Part shown: in pieces, positions 51,107-59,123 of the stretch | How positions within the stretch are numbered: the stretch's first letter is position 1 | How the letters are laid out: every line of letters begins with the position of its first letter | Source of the DNA: JAJDTR01 sp965220415 | GTDB taxonomy: Bacteria > Poribacteria > WGA-4E > JAJDTR01 | Length of the DNA stretch: 64,000 nt | Reading direction: 5' to 3' | Assembly: GCA_965220415.1 (NCBI GenBank) | Contig: OZ244829.1 | Span: 3,038,001-3,102,000, forward strand | The notes under the pieces: model-generated | Databases searched by the model: none | What the model saw: only the letters and a program-made list of their open reading frames with translations | What the model was told of the DNA's origin: nothing | Made by a program: the position numbers and the translations under genes

Positions 51107-51612
51107 CACATGGACAGCCATTGAGATAATCGACGATAAATGGCGGCTGAAACTGCTAAAATAGTAAATATGATATAAAAATAGATTCGTAACTGCATAT
51201 CGGAAGGCATCTTATGCGGCCAGATGTCATTAAGCCTAGGTTTAGGAGACAAACATCGATGGCCTTGAAAACCCATTTCATCTTCTATTTGTCTCATCAC
51301 ACGAAATCTATCTTGAACTCGCGCTCTATAACGAAAAGTCACACAAACCCAATATGTCAATAAGAGGCAACTGCCAACAGCAGCAGCGTCCACCGTCTCG
51401 GGATATTTGGCATACGCGATTGCCAAGCTCCCAACTGCCAAAGGTATGAATATCCTATCCAGCGATCTTATATCTCCTGCGTCTTGGATATTCCAATCAC
51501 TTAGATTGCGATATCCTTCTAGAATTTGTTCTGGTAGTTCCATGGAATCGTCCGCCGCGGTTTTGTCGGATTCTTCCTGTCGACTGTCGGTGTTCAATTG
51601 TTGTTCATTCAT
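51103..51612 (-). CDS. Three-helix membrane protein, unknown
   Basis: A GGAAGGA site lies before the ATG. The 169-aa protein has an acidic soluble N-terminus of 50 residues, two close helices (RIFIPLAVGSLAIAYA and VGSCLLLTYWVCVTF), a soluble loop (RVMRQIEDEMGFQGHRCL) and a third helix (FYIIFTILAVSAAIY). This shape is seen in small membrane effectors of defence systems, but I do not recognise a family. It is convergent with the coiled-coil ORF. Confidence 0.5.
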   Translation of the reverse strand: MNEQQLNTDSRQEESDKTAADDSMELPEQILEGYRNLSDWNIQDAGDIRSLDRIFIPLAVGSLAIAYAKYPETVDAAAVGSCLLLTYWVCVTFRYRARVQDRFRVMRQIEDEMGFQGHRCLSPKPRLNDIWPHKMPSDMQLRIYFYIIFTILAVSAAIYRRLSQWLSMC

Positions 51613-51653
51613 TTCGAATTCCTTCCATACATGTGTATTAGGATTATATTAGA

Positions 51654-51752
51654 ATGGCAACGACAATACAAGGCATTAAGCTGGCAAAGCTCGCAGGCGT
51701 GAACGGGGTGGTAAATGTGTTTGATTTGGTGTTTGTGGTGAATAGGTTATAA
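51654..51752 (+). CDS. Orphan half-dockerin fragment
   Basis: A 32-codon frame (MATTIQGIKLAKLAGVNGVV, then NVFDLVFVVNRL) encodes a single dockerin-like half with its aspartates lost or shifted (GVNG-VVNVFDL). It resembles the second calcium loop of the dockerin at 49969 and is presumably a leftover of a dockerin gene whose body was deleted. Confidence 0.45.
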   Translation: MATTIQGIKLAKLAGVNGVVNVFDLVFVVNRL

Positions 51753-51786
51753 TGCGTAATGAGTAATGCGTAAAAGGAGTATCTTA

Positions 51787-52800
51787 ATGATAGATTATTT
51801 GACACACCCGAAGTTTTTGAATTACGATCCGTCTATCCTGCCGTCTAATCAAGGCGGCGGGGGCGGGATGGGTACGAAAACGTCCCGCGTCTTGGAGGCG
51901 CTTCGAGACGTTTATCCGCGAACGCAGGGGATATGCGACGCGAGCGAGATTACGGCGGATACGGTGTTGATAGAGCCGCTGCGCTTCACGCTGCCAATGG
52001 AGGGCTACGGCGACAGGGAGTACGAAAGCGTTGAACAGTTAATTCACGGGCTGCGGAATCACAAGAGCCGCAAGATTCTGTATTGCAGCGAATTGACACT
52101 GATGCGTATGCCGCACTTCTTGCGGGAGCAGGTGGTGGGATTGAGCGATGCTGTCACCGCGAACTGCAAGTTCCAGGCGAACGTTTTCAAGTATGTGAAC
52201 GTGCATACGAGTCACATTTTGTGCGACCCGGTGCCCGACGTTTTTCTTTCGCGTCTGAGCTATCGAGAACGGAAACCGCGGTTGGTGGCGACGGGCAACG
52301 TCTCGTGGCAAAAGAACGCGCCGCAGGTGACGGAGGTGTTCAAGGGGTTGAAGGGCGCCGTGGAGCGGGTTTATGTCGGCTCGGCGTCGTTGTGGTACGA
52401 TGCTTCGGAGGAGGAGGGACCGCAGCGGTTGCAGGAGGAACTGTACACGAACACCGACAGGGTGGTGCGCGAGGCGACGACCTCGCAGATTGCGGAGGAG
52501 TTTCAGAATGCGCGGTTCGGGTTGTGGTGCGCGTTTCACGACACGTTTGCCACGGGGGCGCAGGAGATGATGATGTCGGGTATGCCGGTGGTGGCGTCCA
52601 AGCACGGGTTGGCGTCGGAGATTCCGGTATGGAGCGCCAGCGGGGTGCGGGCGCAGGTTGAGGCGATTAAGCGGTTGGCTAACGAGACTGACGAATCGCT
52701 TGAGGAGCAGTCGGAGCGGATTTCGAAGTGGGCGGTTGAAAATGTGTCGTATGCGGCGTTTCAGGGGCAGTTGAAGGATGTACTGAGAGCCGTCTGGTAG
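51787..52800 (+). CDS. GT-B-type glycosyltransferase
   Basis: I start at ATG 51787 (MIDYLTHPKFLNYD), placed after GGAGTATCTTA. The 337-aa product ends with the GT-B nucleotide-binding pattern: EEFQNARFGLWCAFHDTFAT, GAQEMMMSGMPVVASKHGLA and SEIPVWSASGVRAQVEAIKR, as in family-4/1 glycosyltransferases with an E-x7-E. N-terminal blocks include GGGGGMGTKTSRVLEALRDV. It completes the glycan block on its right side. Codon use looks closer to the flanking regions than to the 41-50 kb genes. Confidence 0.7.
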   Translation: MIDYLTHPKFLNYDPSILPSNQGGGGGMGTKTSRVLEALRDVYPRTQGICDASEITADTVLIEPLRFTLPMEGYGDREYESVEQLIHGLRNHKSRKILYCSELTLMRMPHFLREQVVGLSDAVTANCKFQANVFKYVNVHTSHILCDPVPDVFLSRLSYRERKPRLVATGNVSWQKNAPQVTEVFKGLKGAVERVYVGSASLWYDASEEEGPQRLQEELYTNTDRVVREATTSQIAEEFQNARFGLWCAFHDTFATGAQEMMMSGMPVVASKHGLASEIPVWSASGVRAQVEAIKRLANETDESLEEQSERISKWAVENVSYAAFQGQLKDVLRAVW

Positions 52801-52846
52801 AGAAAGGGGCGATCACAATCTAACAGATTGTGGTACAAAATAGAAC

Positions 52847-53251
52847 ATGCAGATATTACATACAACATCGTTTATGAATCAGGAGTTTGCGAGTGACGCG
52901 CATATCTTTAGCCTTAATCAGATAAGCAGGGATACGGCGTCGGACTTGCTTTACGCGCAGATGGTGGTTGAGGCGAAGTGGCTCGGGGATTTTCCGGTCT
53001 TCGCTTTTCCGTCACCTGACGATGAAATTAAGCGCTTTGCCCGGTTGTACGAGGATGTGAAGTTGGTGTACCCGGACAATTGGGATGTGATTGACAAGGT
53101 GGACGCTTTTTTAATCAATGAGAAGATGTACCAGATGTGCAAGATGCAGGATGCGCCGTTTGTGAATTTGGCGTATTCGACATCCGAGGAGCTGATGAAG
53201 CTGTTCGAGACGGAGATGTTTGTTGTTGCGGCTGCTGGATCAACCGAGTGA
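52847..53251 (+). CDS. Hypothetical protein
   Basis: This 134-aa acidic protein (MQILHTTSFMNQEFASDAHI) has no signal peptide or membrane segment and no recognised family. A CACAATCT / AGATTGTG hairpin REP precedes it. It follows the GT-B gene in the same direction. Confidence 0.45.
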   Translation: MQILHTTSFMNQEFASDAHIFSLNQISRDTASDLLYAQMVVEAKWLGDFPVFAFPSPDDEIKRFARLYEDVKLVYPDNWDVIDKVDAFLINEKMYQMCKMQDAPFVNLAYSTSEELMKLFETEMFVVAAAGSTE

Positions 53252-53269
53252 CCCAATAGGATAAACTGA

Positions 53270-53515
53270 ATGCCTGGTAAAAACGATAGAATTCCCGCTA
53301 CACCTCCGACACCGTGCTGTTCGCCGGTGTATTGCGACTTAGTGCGGGCGATTGAGAAGTTGAGGCAGGAGCATCGGTTTGCGCGGATTGAGTTGTCTAT
53401 CCGGAATCATGAGATAATCCATGCGGATTTGAAGGTGGAGACGAATGTGCGTGTGCCGATGAGAAAGGCGGTGGCTGGTGGCCAGTGGTCGGTGGAGAGT
53501 AGAGACGGTGATTAA
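53270..53515 (+). CDS. Small protein with repeat-derived C-terminus
   Basis: The 81-aa product (MPGKNDRIPATPPTPCCSPV, helix LVRAIEKLRQEHRFARIEL) ends AVAGGQWSVESRDGD, which is a translated heptamer-type repeat. Only the first 65 or so residues are likely original. It starts 19 bases after the previous stop. Function unknown. Confidence 0.4.
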   Translation: MPGKNDRIPATPPTPCCSPVYCDLVRAIEKLRQEHRFARIELSIRNHEIIHADLKVETNVRVPMRKAVAGGQWSVESRDGD

Positions 53516-53517
53516 TA

Positions 53518-53616
53518 CGTAGGTTGGGTTGAACCGGAAAAGGTATAGCTTAGCAATGCAAATAGCCGTTGCTTTGCAAGTCGATTGTCGTGTGAAATAT
53601 TCATAGTGAAACCCAA
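53518..53616 (-). repeat. Long-loop GTTGGGTT inverted repeat, copy 3
   Basis: ACGTAGGTTGGGTTGAACCGG and TGAAACCCAAC bracket about 75 bases, in the opposite orientation to copies at 18936 and 36029. Confidence 0.55.
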
Positions 53617-53839
53617 CTTATCGTTGATTTCTCCCCTCCGCCTCGATCTTGAATTGATGATTGAGATTAGTTTCAGCGTTGGAAATTGGTCAGTGAAGGT
53701 GTTATAGTTGGATACCCGCAAACCCGGCGTCTTGACCAGCATCGCTTTTCAATTTGTCATTGAAATTCTTATCTGTTAAAATAAAGCATTATCGCATCTG
53801 CGACATTCCCATCCAGCGAGCCGGTGTAAGGAGGTTACA

Positions 53840-54454
53840 GTGAGTCTTGAGAAGTTGGAATCCTCCAGAGTCGAAACAGACATCACCCAACCGCCTGAAA
53901 CACGTTGGATTCAGAATCTTAGACATCCGTCCTACCAATTGCGCCAGGCAATCCCAATCGTGGTCGAGCGAGAGGGTAAGGCTGTAACCGCCCACTACGA
54001 CGATCTGAACTTGTCTGCCGAGGGTGACAACCTGCAAACGGCGATGTCCGCCTTGTGTGGGCAAATCGTCGCCTCGTATGAAAACGCGGAAAAATGTGCT
54101 GATTCAATGGACAGCCCGCCTACGCAGGCGTATGCGTTTCTCAAACAGATAATCGTCGAGACTCAGCCCAAGGCTTGGGAAGAGATAAAGCAACTTTACG
54201 CTGAAAAGTTGAGAGCCTTCCCTTACGTCGATAAAGGCTACATCAACATTTCATCACCGGATTATGCTGATGTTATCATCATACTGTCGGATGAATCTGC
54301 GGACCGGATTGCACAGCTAGCGCAAATCGATCTAGAGATTAATCTGAAATTTCGTCCTCTCAATTTCTTCGTAGAATACCAGTCGTCAGAAGAATACCTC
54401 GATTTGAGCAATTTCGAGCGTTTTTATCACTCTACCCCCCAGTTGGCTCCTTGA
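53840..54454 (+). CDS. Hypothetical protein with HicB-like segment
   Basis: GTG start with AAGGAGG seven bases upstream. In the 204-aa product, residues about 35-80 (AIPIVVEREGKAVTAHYDDL, LSAEGDNLQTAMSALCGQIV) recall HicB/partial-RNase-H-like antitoxins. The rest is unassigned. It lies 47 bases upstream of a HEPN-domain gene, so a toxin-antitoxin-like pair is possible but not shown. Confidence 0.45.
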   Translation: MSLEKLESSRVETDITQPPETRWIQNLRHPSYQLRQAIPIVVEREGKAVTAHYDDLNLSAEGDNLQTAMSALCGQIVASYENAEKCADSMDSPPTQAYAFLKQIIVETQPKAWEEIKQLYAEKLRAFPYVDKGYINISSPDYADVIIILSDESADRIAQLAQIDLEINLKFRPLNFFVEYQSSEEYLDLSNFERFYHSTPQLAP

Positions 54455-54501
54455 CCTCTTATATTCATTAGTTAGAGGAATTCGATGGGGGAACTATTGA
54501 C

Positions 54502-54867
54502 ATGCCCAATAAGCGCCAACACCAAAGAAAACAAAGTAGAACTCAGCTAGCGCTCTCCGATCTCCAAGCTTCTCAGAACAGCTCTCGCCACGCTGATTGG
54601 GTTGTGACGCTCGCCTTTTACAAAGCCTTGCATGCAGTAGATTCTTATTTGGCTGATAAATGTAAGATTCACCCGTCCAATCATCAGGACAGACATATGC
54701 ATGTGCGACAGCATCTTTCAAATATATATGGAGACTATTCGGCACTCTTTAGCGCGAGCCTAAAAGCACGATACAATAAATATACCTACCAAAGTAACCC
54801 GCGAGAAGTCGGGAATCTGCTCAATATGTCGTTGCACATTGAGAATCACATCAAAACACTTCTGTGA
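54502..54867 (+). CDS. HEPN-domain protein
   Basis: This 121-aa protein is all-helical with HADWVVTLAFYKALHAVDSYL and HPSNHQDRHMHVRQHLSNIY, the arrangement of HEPN-family proteins. The canonical R-x4-H pair is not obvious (DRHMHVRQH is the candidate). HEPN proteins act as RNase toxins or helix adaptors. The preceding gene may be its partner. The intergenic stretch to 55151 is empty of recognised features. Confidence 0.5.
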   Translation: MPNKRQHQRKQSRTQLALSDLQASQNSSRHADWVVTLAFYKALHAVDSYLADKCKIHPSNHQDRHMHVRQHLSNIYGDYSALFSASLKARYNKYTYQSNPREVGNLLNMSLHIENHIKTLL

Positions 54868-55151
54868 CCTGGCGCGAGACGCCACGAGCCAGCAACTCTA
54901 TTTAGCTAACCTCTGACTAGCTTCTCTGTTCATTAAACTATACAACTCCAAGCGGCTAGACACACACCCTATAGGCAGGGAGCGATCAACTGACCGAGCA
55001 AGTTTCATATGTATTAGGACGGTCGGTAATCTTCGACTCGATTTAATCGTGATTTAATGTTCAGGATTATTTTTAATCATTGAAAAATCGGCGGTGAAGG
55101 TGTATAATTGGGAACGTTCTCCAATCGCTGGGTATCAGAGGGAAAGAATTG

Positions 55152-55775
55152 ATGGAAGAATGGGTTAAAGTTTTCATTCCGTTAATCGGTTCGCTAGTCG
55201 GGATTGCCGCGCTGTGGTGGAAGCTCACCACGAGCATGGCGACAAAAAAGGACATATCAGACCTCAGAGTTGACATGTCAGAACTTAGAGCTGATATGAT
55301 CCGAATCGATGAAAATCTGCGCGCGGAAATAAATAGAGTGGATAGTAACCTACGCGCAGAAATAAACAAAGTGGATAGTAACCTACGCGCAGAAATAAAC
55401 AAACTCAATGAGAAGATGGACGCCGGTTTTACTCGACTTGACGAGAAGATAGATGCTAATGCACGGGCACACCATGCCGACATGAACAAACTCAATGAGA
55501 AGATAGATGCCAATGCACGGGCACACTATGTCGACATGAACAAACTTAATGAGAAGATAGATGCTAATGCACGGGCACACTTTACCGACATGAACAAACT
55601 CAATGAGAAGATAGATGCCGGTTTAGCTCGTCTTGATGCAAAGATAGAAGCCAATTCAAAAGCGCACCATACAGACATCATGCAGGTGATAAACAAAATT
55701 GACGGCGTGGCAAACGATCTCCGCGCGGAAATCAGAGAAAGGATAAATGGCAAAACGAATGACGTTGACGATTGA
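55152..55775 (+). CDS. Membrane-anchored long coiled-coil protein
   Basis: The 207-aa product has an N-terminal helix (FIPLIGSLVGIAALWWKL), the family segment TTSMATKKDI, then tandem 11-residue repeats (VDSNLRAEINK, about residues 55-85), followed by three to four 18-residue repeats (MNKLNEKIDANARAH, about 95-160). Each block is mirrored by near-identical DNA repeats of 33 and 54 bp. It is the longest member of the family seen at 32494 and 36805. Tail-like tether or tape role is conceivable. Confidence 0.6.
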   Translation: MEEWVKVFIPLIGSLVGIAALWWKLTTSMATKKDISDLRVDMSELRADMIRIDENLRAEINRVDSNLRAEINKVDSNLRAEINKLNEKMDAGFTRLDEKIDANARAHHADMNKLNEKIDANARAHYVDMNKLNEKIDANARAHFTDMNKLNEKIDAGLARLDAKIEANSKAHHTDIMQVINKIDGVANDLRAEIRERINGKTNDVDD

Positions 55776-55870
55776 GCCGGGAAAAGCAATCCCGTTAGCG
55801 GAACAATAGAAGGACAGAGGCGTGGAAGAATAGGATAGGCACAGATATTATAGGTTGTGGAAGAAAGACA

Positions 55871-56016
55871 AGCCCGTTAGTGGAAGTCTTAGAATCAGTG
55901 ACCAGTTGCCGGTGACCAGTGACCAGTAAAAGCCGAGGTTCGTTTCCTTTGTTTTGCTGAGCACGAGTCATTGACTACTGACCACTGTGTTTATGACGCC
56001 GCTGGCGGGCTTTTTT
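55871..56016 (+). repeat. GCCCG long-hairpin unit ending in T-run, copy 1
   Basis: AAGCCCGTTAGTGG pairs with the CGCTGGCGGGC just before TTTTTTG, with heptamer repeats in the loop. The T-run end looks like a terminator. Confidence 0.55.
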
Positions 56017-56129
56017 GTTTGTGAGCGAAAATCACCGAATTCCTATCGTCGTTCTACAATTTGGCGATTGTTGATTCCACCCTACGAACATAATGAAAGT
56101 TAAAATATAGAAGCGCAAAGCCGACAAGA

Positions 56130-56161
56130 GAAACCGAGTTTTCAAGAAAAAACTCGGTTTC
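56130..56161 (+). promoter_or_regulatory. GAAACCGAG hairpin
   Basis: GAAACCGAGTTTT pairs perfectly with AAAAACTCGGTTTC, between two long-hairpin units upstream of the capsid-like gene. Confidence 0.7.
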
Positions 56162-56177
56162 GGGCTTCGGTAGAAAG

Positions 56178-56328
56178 ACAAGCCCGTTAGTGGAAGTCTT
56201 AGAAACCCAGTGGCTAGTGGTCAGTGGTTAGTGATCAGTAACGGCAAGAAAATGTTTGGCTTTTACTGGTCACTGGCAACTGGTCACTCTTCACTGTTTT
56301 TCATGACGCCACTGGCGGGCTTTTTTTA
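56178..56328 (+). repeat. GCCCG long-hairpin unit, copy 2
   Basis: Second copy of the unit at 55871: ACAAGCCCGTTAGTGG and CCACTGGCGGGC with TTTTTTT, about 10 of 12 stem positions pairing. A partial third copy (ACAAGCTCACTAGTGG) starts at 56332. Confidence 0.6.
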
Positions 56329-56432
56329 TATAAGACAAGCTCACTAGTGGAAGTCTTTCAATCTCAAATTAGTGGCTAGTGTTCAGTGGCTACGGGTCAC
56401 GGGACACTGGCGCTGTATGATGGAGGAATATC

Positions 56433-57686
56433 ATGGGTGTCGAAAATGAACTCGCGTTCCATCTGAGAGAATCACTTCCCTCAGCATTGAGCGGCGAGTC
56501 ACTCAAAAATCAGGGTTTCATGGTCGGGGCGTTGACGGCAAACGCGGAGTTTGTGTCGGGCGAGCCGACGGAGGGCAAGCGGATTGACCACTTGCTGAAA
56601 GCGCCGCGGTCACAGTGGTACGGCGGAAACGATACGCTGCGGAGTCAGGAGCAGGTGTCGGGCGTGAACCGGCATTTTGCGTTCTGGGGCGCGATGATGA
56701 CGCCGGTATCCTGGGACATGCTTCAACTCACCAAAAACACCGGGATCACTTCCGGGCTACTGTTTGACGAAAACTTTAGTATCGCTCGCATGGGCGAGAC
56801 GGGACGTTACGCATTCTACAACCAGATAGAGACACGCTATCGCCAAGCCGTGTACGGCGCGAGTCTCGACTTGGAAAACTCGCTGTGGGGGATTTGGCAG
56901 CCTGACGACAACGAAAACCGCGCACCCGAATCGCTGGCGGATATCATGAGCGATTCGAAGCAGTTGCACGGGTTGGGACCGACGGAGTTGGGCAAGTTCG
57001 ACAGCCGTCACGTGTTGGGGCGAGAGAACACGAAGTTCCCCGGTTGGGAGTATGTGCATTCGCCGCGAGTTTTCTATTTCAATCACACGGATGGCAAAGG
57101 CGGCAAACCCGCTGCCAACACCGCCGCCAAGCAGTTGACCAGGGACAACATTTACCAAGCGATGGACGAGTTTCTGAGACCTTGGGATCTGATTGTCAAG
57201 GGCATGAAGATGATGCCGCTGGATCACCGTCTTTTCGGGCTGCTGGCGGAGAACAAATACATCCTAGAGAATGACAAGTTCGCGATGCGCATCCATGACG
57301 GCATGGGCTGGGAGGAGACCAAACAGGTTGTGCGGATGCACAATACTTATATATTCTCCGAGCCGAATGCGCCGGAAAACGAGATGTGGGGTCTGCATAC
57401 GGGGTCGCCCGGAGGTATGAACGGGACGATTTATCCCGTGTTCTGGGAATCGTCGGCTAACCGCAAGGGGCGTCAGCAGATTGATACACTTGTGCGGGGG
57501 ACGAATCAGGCGGCGCCGGGTTACGCGACTATGGGCATGCGTGTGAGACCAGTTCCGTTCTACCACGACGAGTTCTTCAGATTCACGGGCAGAGCAGACA
57601 GCGGCGGATCGAATATCCGGTTGCTTTACATGTGGATTTGTCAAGAGCGCTGGTGCCAGACGATTGGTCGTGGCTGGACTATCTAA
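56433..57686 (+). CDS. Major capsid protein-like
   Basis: GGAGG is six bases before ATG. The 417-aa protein contains FMVGALTANAEFVSGEPTEG, RFMTPVSWDML-like WGAMMTPVSWDMLQLTK, and a C-terminal MRVRPVPFYHDEFFRF, with size and order fitting an N4-gp56/P22-coat-like phage major capsid protein of HK97-type fold. It would form the capsid shell. The next genes match a head-to-tail order. Scaffold, portal and terminase would be expected nearby but are not in the window. The match needs profile confirmation. Confidence 0.6.
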   Translation: MGVENELAFHLRESLPSALSGESLKNQGFMVGALTANAEFVSGEPTEGKRIDHLLKAPRSQWYGGNDTLRSQEQVSGVNRHFAFWGAMMTPVSWDMLQLTKNTGITSGLLFDENFSIARMGETGRYAFYNQIETRYRQAVYGASLDLENSLWGIWQPDDNENRAPESLADIMSDSKQLHGLGPTELGKFDSRHVLGRENTKFPGWEYVHSPRVFYFNHTDGKGGKPAANTAAKQLTRDNIYQAMDEFLRPWDLIVKGMKMMPLDHRLFGLLAENKYILENDKFAMRIHDGMGWEETKQVVRMHNTYIFSEPNAPENEMWGLHTGSPGGMNGTIYPVFWESSANRKGRQQIDTLVRGTNQAAPGYATMGMRVRPVPFYHDEFFRFTGRADSGGSNIRLLYMWICQERWCQTIGRGWTI

Positions 57687-57789
57687 AAACAGTGAATAGT
57701 GATTAGTGGAGAGTGATTAGTTAAAAACAAGAGTTCTTGCCTTTACTATTCACTCTCCACTAATCACTGTCTTTCAAAAGGAGAATAAC

Positions 57790-58626
57790 ATGTCGAGGGA
57801 AGTTCTTCACGATTTTGACGATGGGCACGGGTTGACGGAGGTACAGCGGAATACGCTGGGTATCTGGGTACCCGATGCCGTAGACGGATACTGGTGTTAC
57901 GGCCAGTTTCACGGGAACGGGACGTACAACACCGGTTGCTGCGTACGGCATCAAGCCGGCGCGGATCTCATTGCCGATGCCGACAGAGTAGCGTCCGAAG
58001 ATATTCCGGCGGGATCGAATTTCCTGGTAACCGACGGAAAATTCGCCGACAAAGACGTGCGAGGGGCTATCGGTTATATTTACGAGGGCACGGGCGCGGG
58101 TCAAACATTTTGTATCCGGCGCATGATACCCGGGGATAACAACAAGGTGGAAATTCTGTTGTTGTCGTCGGTCTCGGCACGCCCCACGACAACGGGCTGG
58201 GCCGCAGCACTGGCGAATGACAGTAAATTTCATTTGTGGTTGCCGGGGCGATTTTCATTGTCCGCCGCGACCGCGGGGCAGTTGCACGCTGGATTGGTGC
58301 AAACGACACTGACGGTTACGGATTCCTACAAGCCGTTCGGCTGGGTGAAATGCGCCGGACGCGCCGCCGGACGCCTAAAATCCGGTTTTGTCGCGTTGAC
58401 GGACGCAAATGCTTATGTCACGCCGGACGCCAACGGTGAACTGGAGGGATCGGGGCAGCCGGCTATTGCGGATTTTCGTGACGCAATTGGCCGCATCAAT
58501 ATGCCTGTACCGCAAGTCGCGTCAACAGCGTTGTTGGCGGAAATTGCGCTCGGCATCCCGAACCGCGGGTCTTCTTTCTCACGCGAGGGTGAAGGTCATA
58601 GCGGCAATCGTGTCAATATTGTTTAG
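57790..58626 (+). CDS. Decoration-like virion protein
   Basis: AAAAGGAG precedes ATG. The 278-aa protein (MSREVLHDFDDGHGLTEVQR) has beta-rich, gly-rich segments (WCYGQFHGNGTYNTGCCVRH, AIGYIYEGTGAGQTFCIRRM, LPGRFSLSAATAGQLHAGLV) expected of phage surface/decoration proteins. It lies directly downstream of the capsid-like gene, a common place for such proteins. No named family. Confidence 0.5.
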   Translation: MSREVLHDFDDGHGLTEVQRNTLGIWVPDAVDGYWCYGQFHGNGTYNTGCCVRHQAGADLIADADRVASEDIPAGSNFLVTDGKFADKDVRGAIGYIYEGTGAGQTFCIRRMIPGDNNKVEILLLSSVSARPTTTGWAAALANDSKFHLWLPGRFSLSAATAGQLHAGLVQTTLTVTDSYKPFGWVKCAGRAAGRLKSGFVALTDANAYVTPDANGELEGSGQPAIADFRDAIGRINMPVPQVASTALLAEIALGIPNRGSSFSREGEGHSGNRVNIV

Positions 58627-58742
58627 AAACAGTGACTAGTGATGAGTGGCGAGTGATAAGTTAAAATCAGAAAGGTATATTTCTTTAACTCTCCACTCAT
58701 CGCTCTCCACTGCTTTTCCCACTGATCACCGGGTTTATATGA

Positions 58743-58907
58743 ATGCCGCCATTTGCGAGACGATTATCAAGCCTTCAAGATGTAATTTTGAGAATTCGTA
58801 TACGTGGACGGTCTGCGATTACGAGATCTCGGAATCGGGCTCCGTCCACTTCGGAACCTTATGCGTTTAGGGCACCGATCCGAGGGAAATGGAGGCGCAG
58901 TTTTTGA
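58743..58907 (+). CDS. 54-residue basic protein, paralogue of the next
   Basis: A 54-codon frame (MPPFARRLSSLQDVILRIRI) ends PYAFRAPIRGKWRRSF. The following gene ends PYSRPSLPVRGRWRRY, so the two are divergent copies of one small virion-type protein. Its ATG lies in a different frame from a longer but unsupported ORF here. Three bases separate it from the next ATG. Confidence 0.55.
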   Translation: MPPFARRLSSLQDVILRIRIRGRSAITRSRNRAPSTSEPYAFRAPIRGKWRRSF

Positions 58908-58910
58908 AAA

Positions 58911-59114
58911 ATGCTGCCATCTTCTAAATCTAAACCTGAGCCTACGCTATCAAATTTGCAAAGCATGTTAACGAAGATGGAAGCTCGCTCGCGCGATTCA
59001 ATCAGTGATTCTCGGAACAAGAGGCCAAGTGTATCGGAGGCTCCCAATCCGTATGTTTTCAACCCTTATAGCCGTCCGTCACTCCCGGTTCGGGGACGCT
59101 GGCGGCGCTACTAG
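58911..59114 (+). CDS. 67-residue basic protein
   Basis: Product MLPSSKSKPEPTLSNLQSML, helical middle, basic tail ending RGRWRRY. Together with the preceding gene it forms a duplicated small basic protein between the decoration-like and adaptor-like genes. GGAGGCGCAG precedes it at a distance. Function unknown; head-associated role is inferred from position. Confidence 0.55.
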   Translation: MLPSSKSKPEPTLSNLQSMLTKMEARSRDSISDSRNKRPSVSEAPNPYVFNPYSRPSLPVRGRWRRY

Positions 59115-59123
59115 GAGGAACGT

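Noticed and set aside
53518..53616. Possible structured non-coding RNA or riboswitch
   Set aside because: The hairpin belongs to a dispersed repeat class with copies at 18936 and 36029 and shows no aptamer-like pattern.
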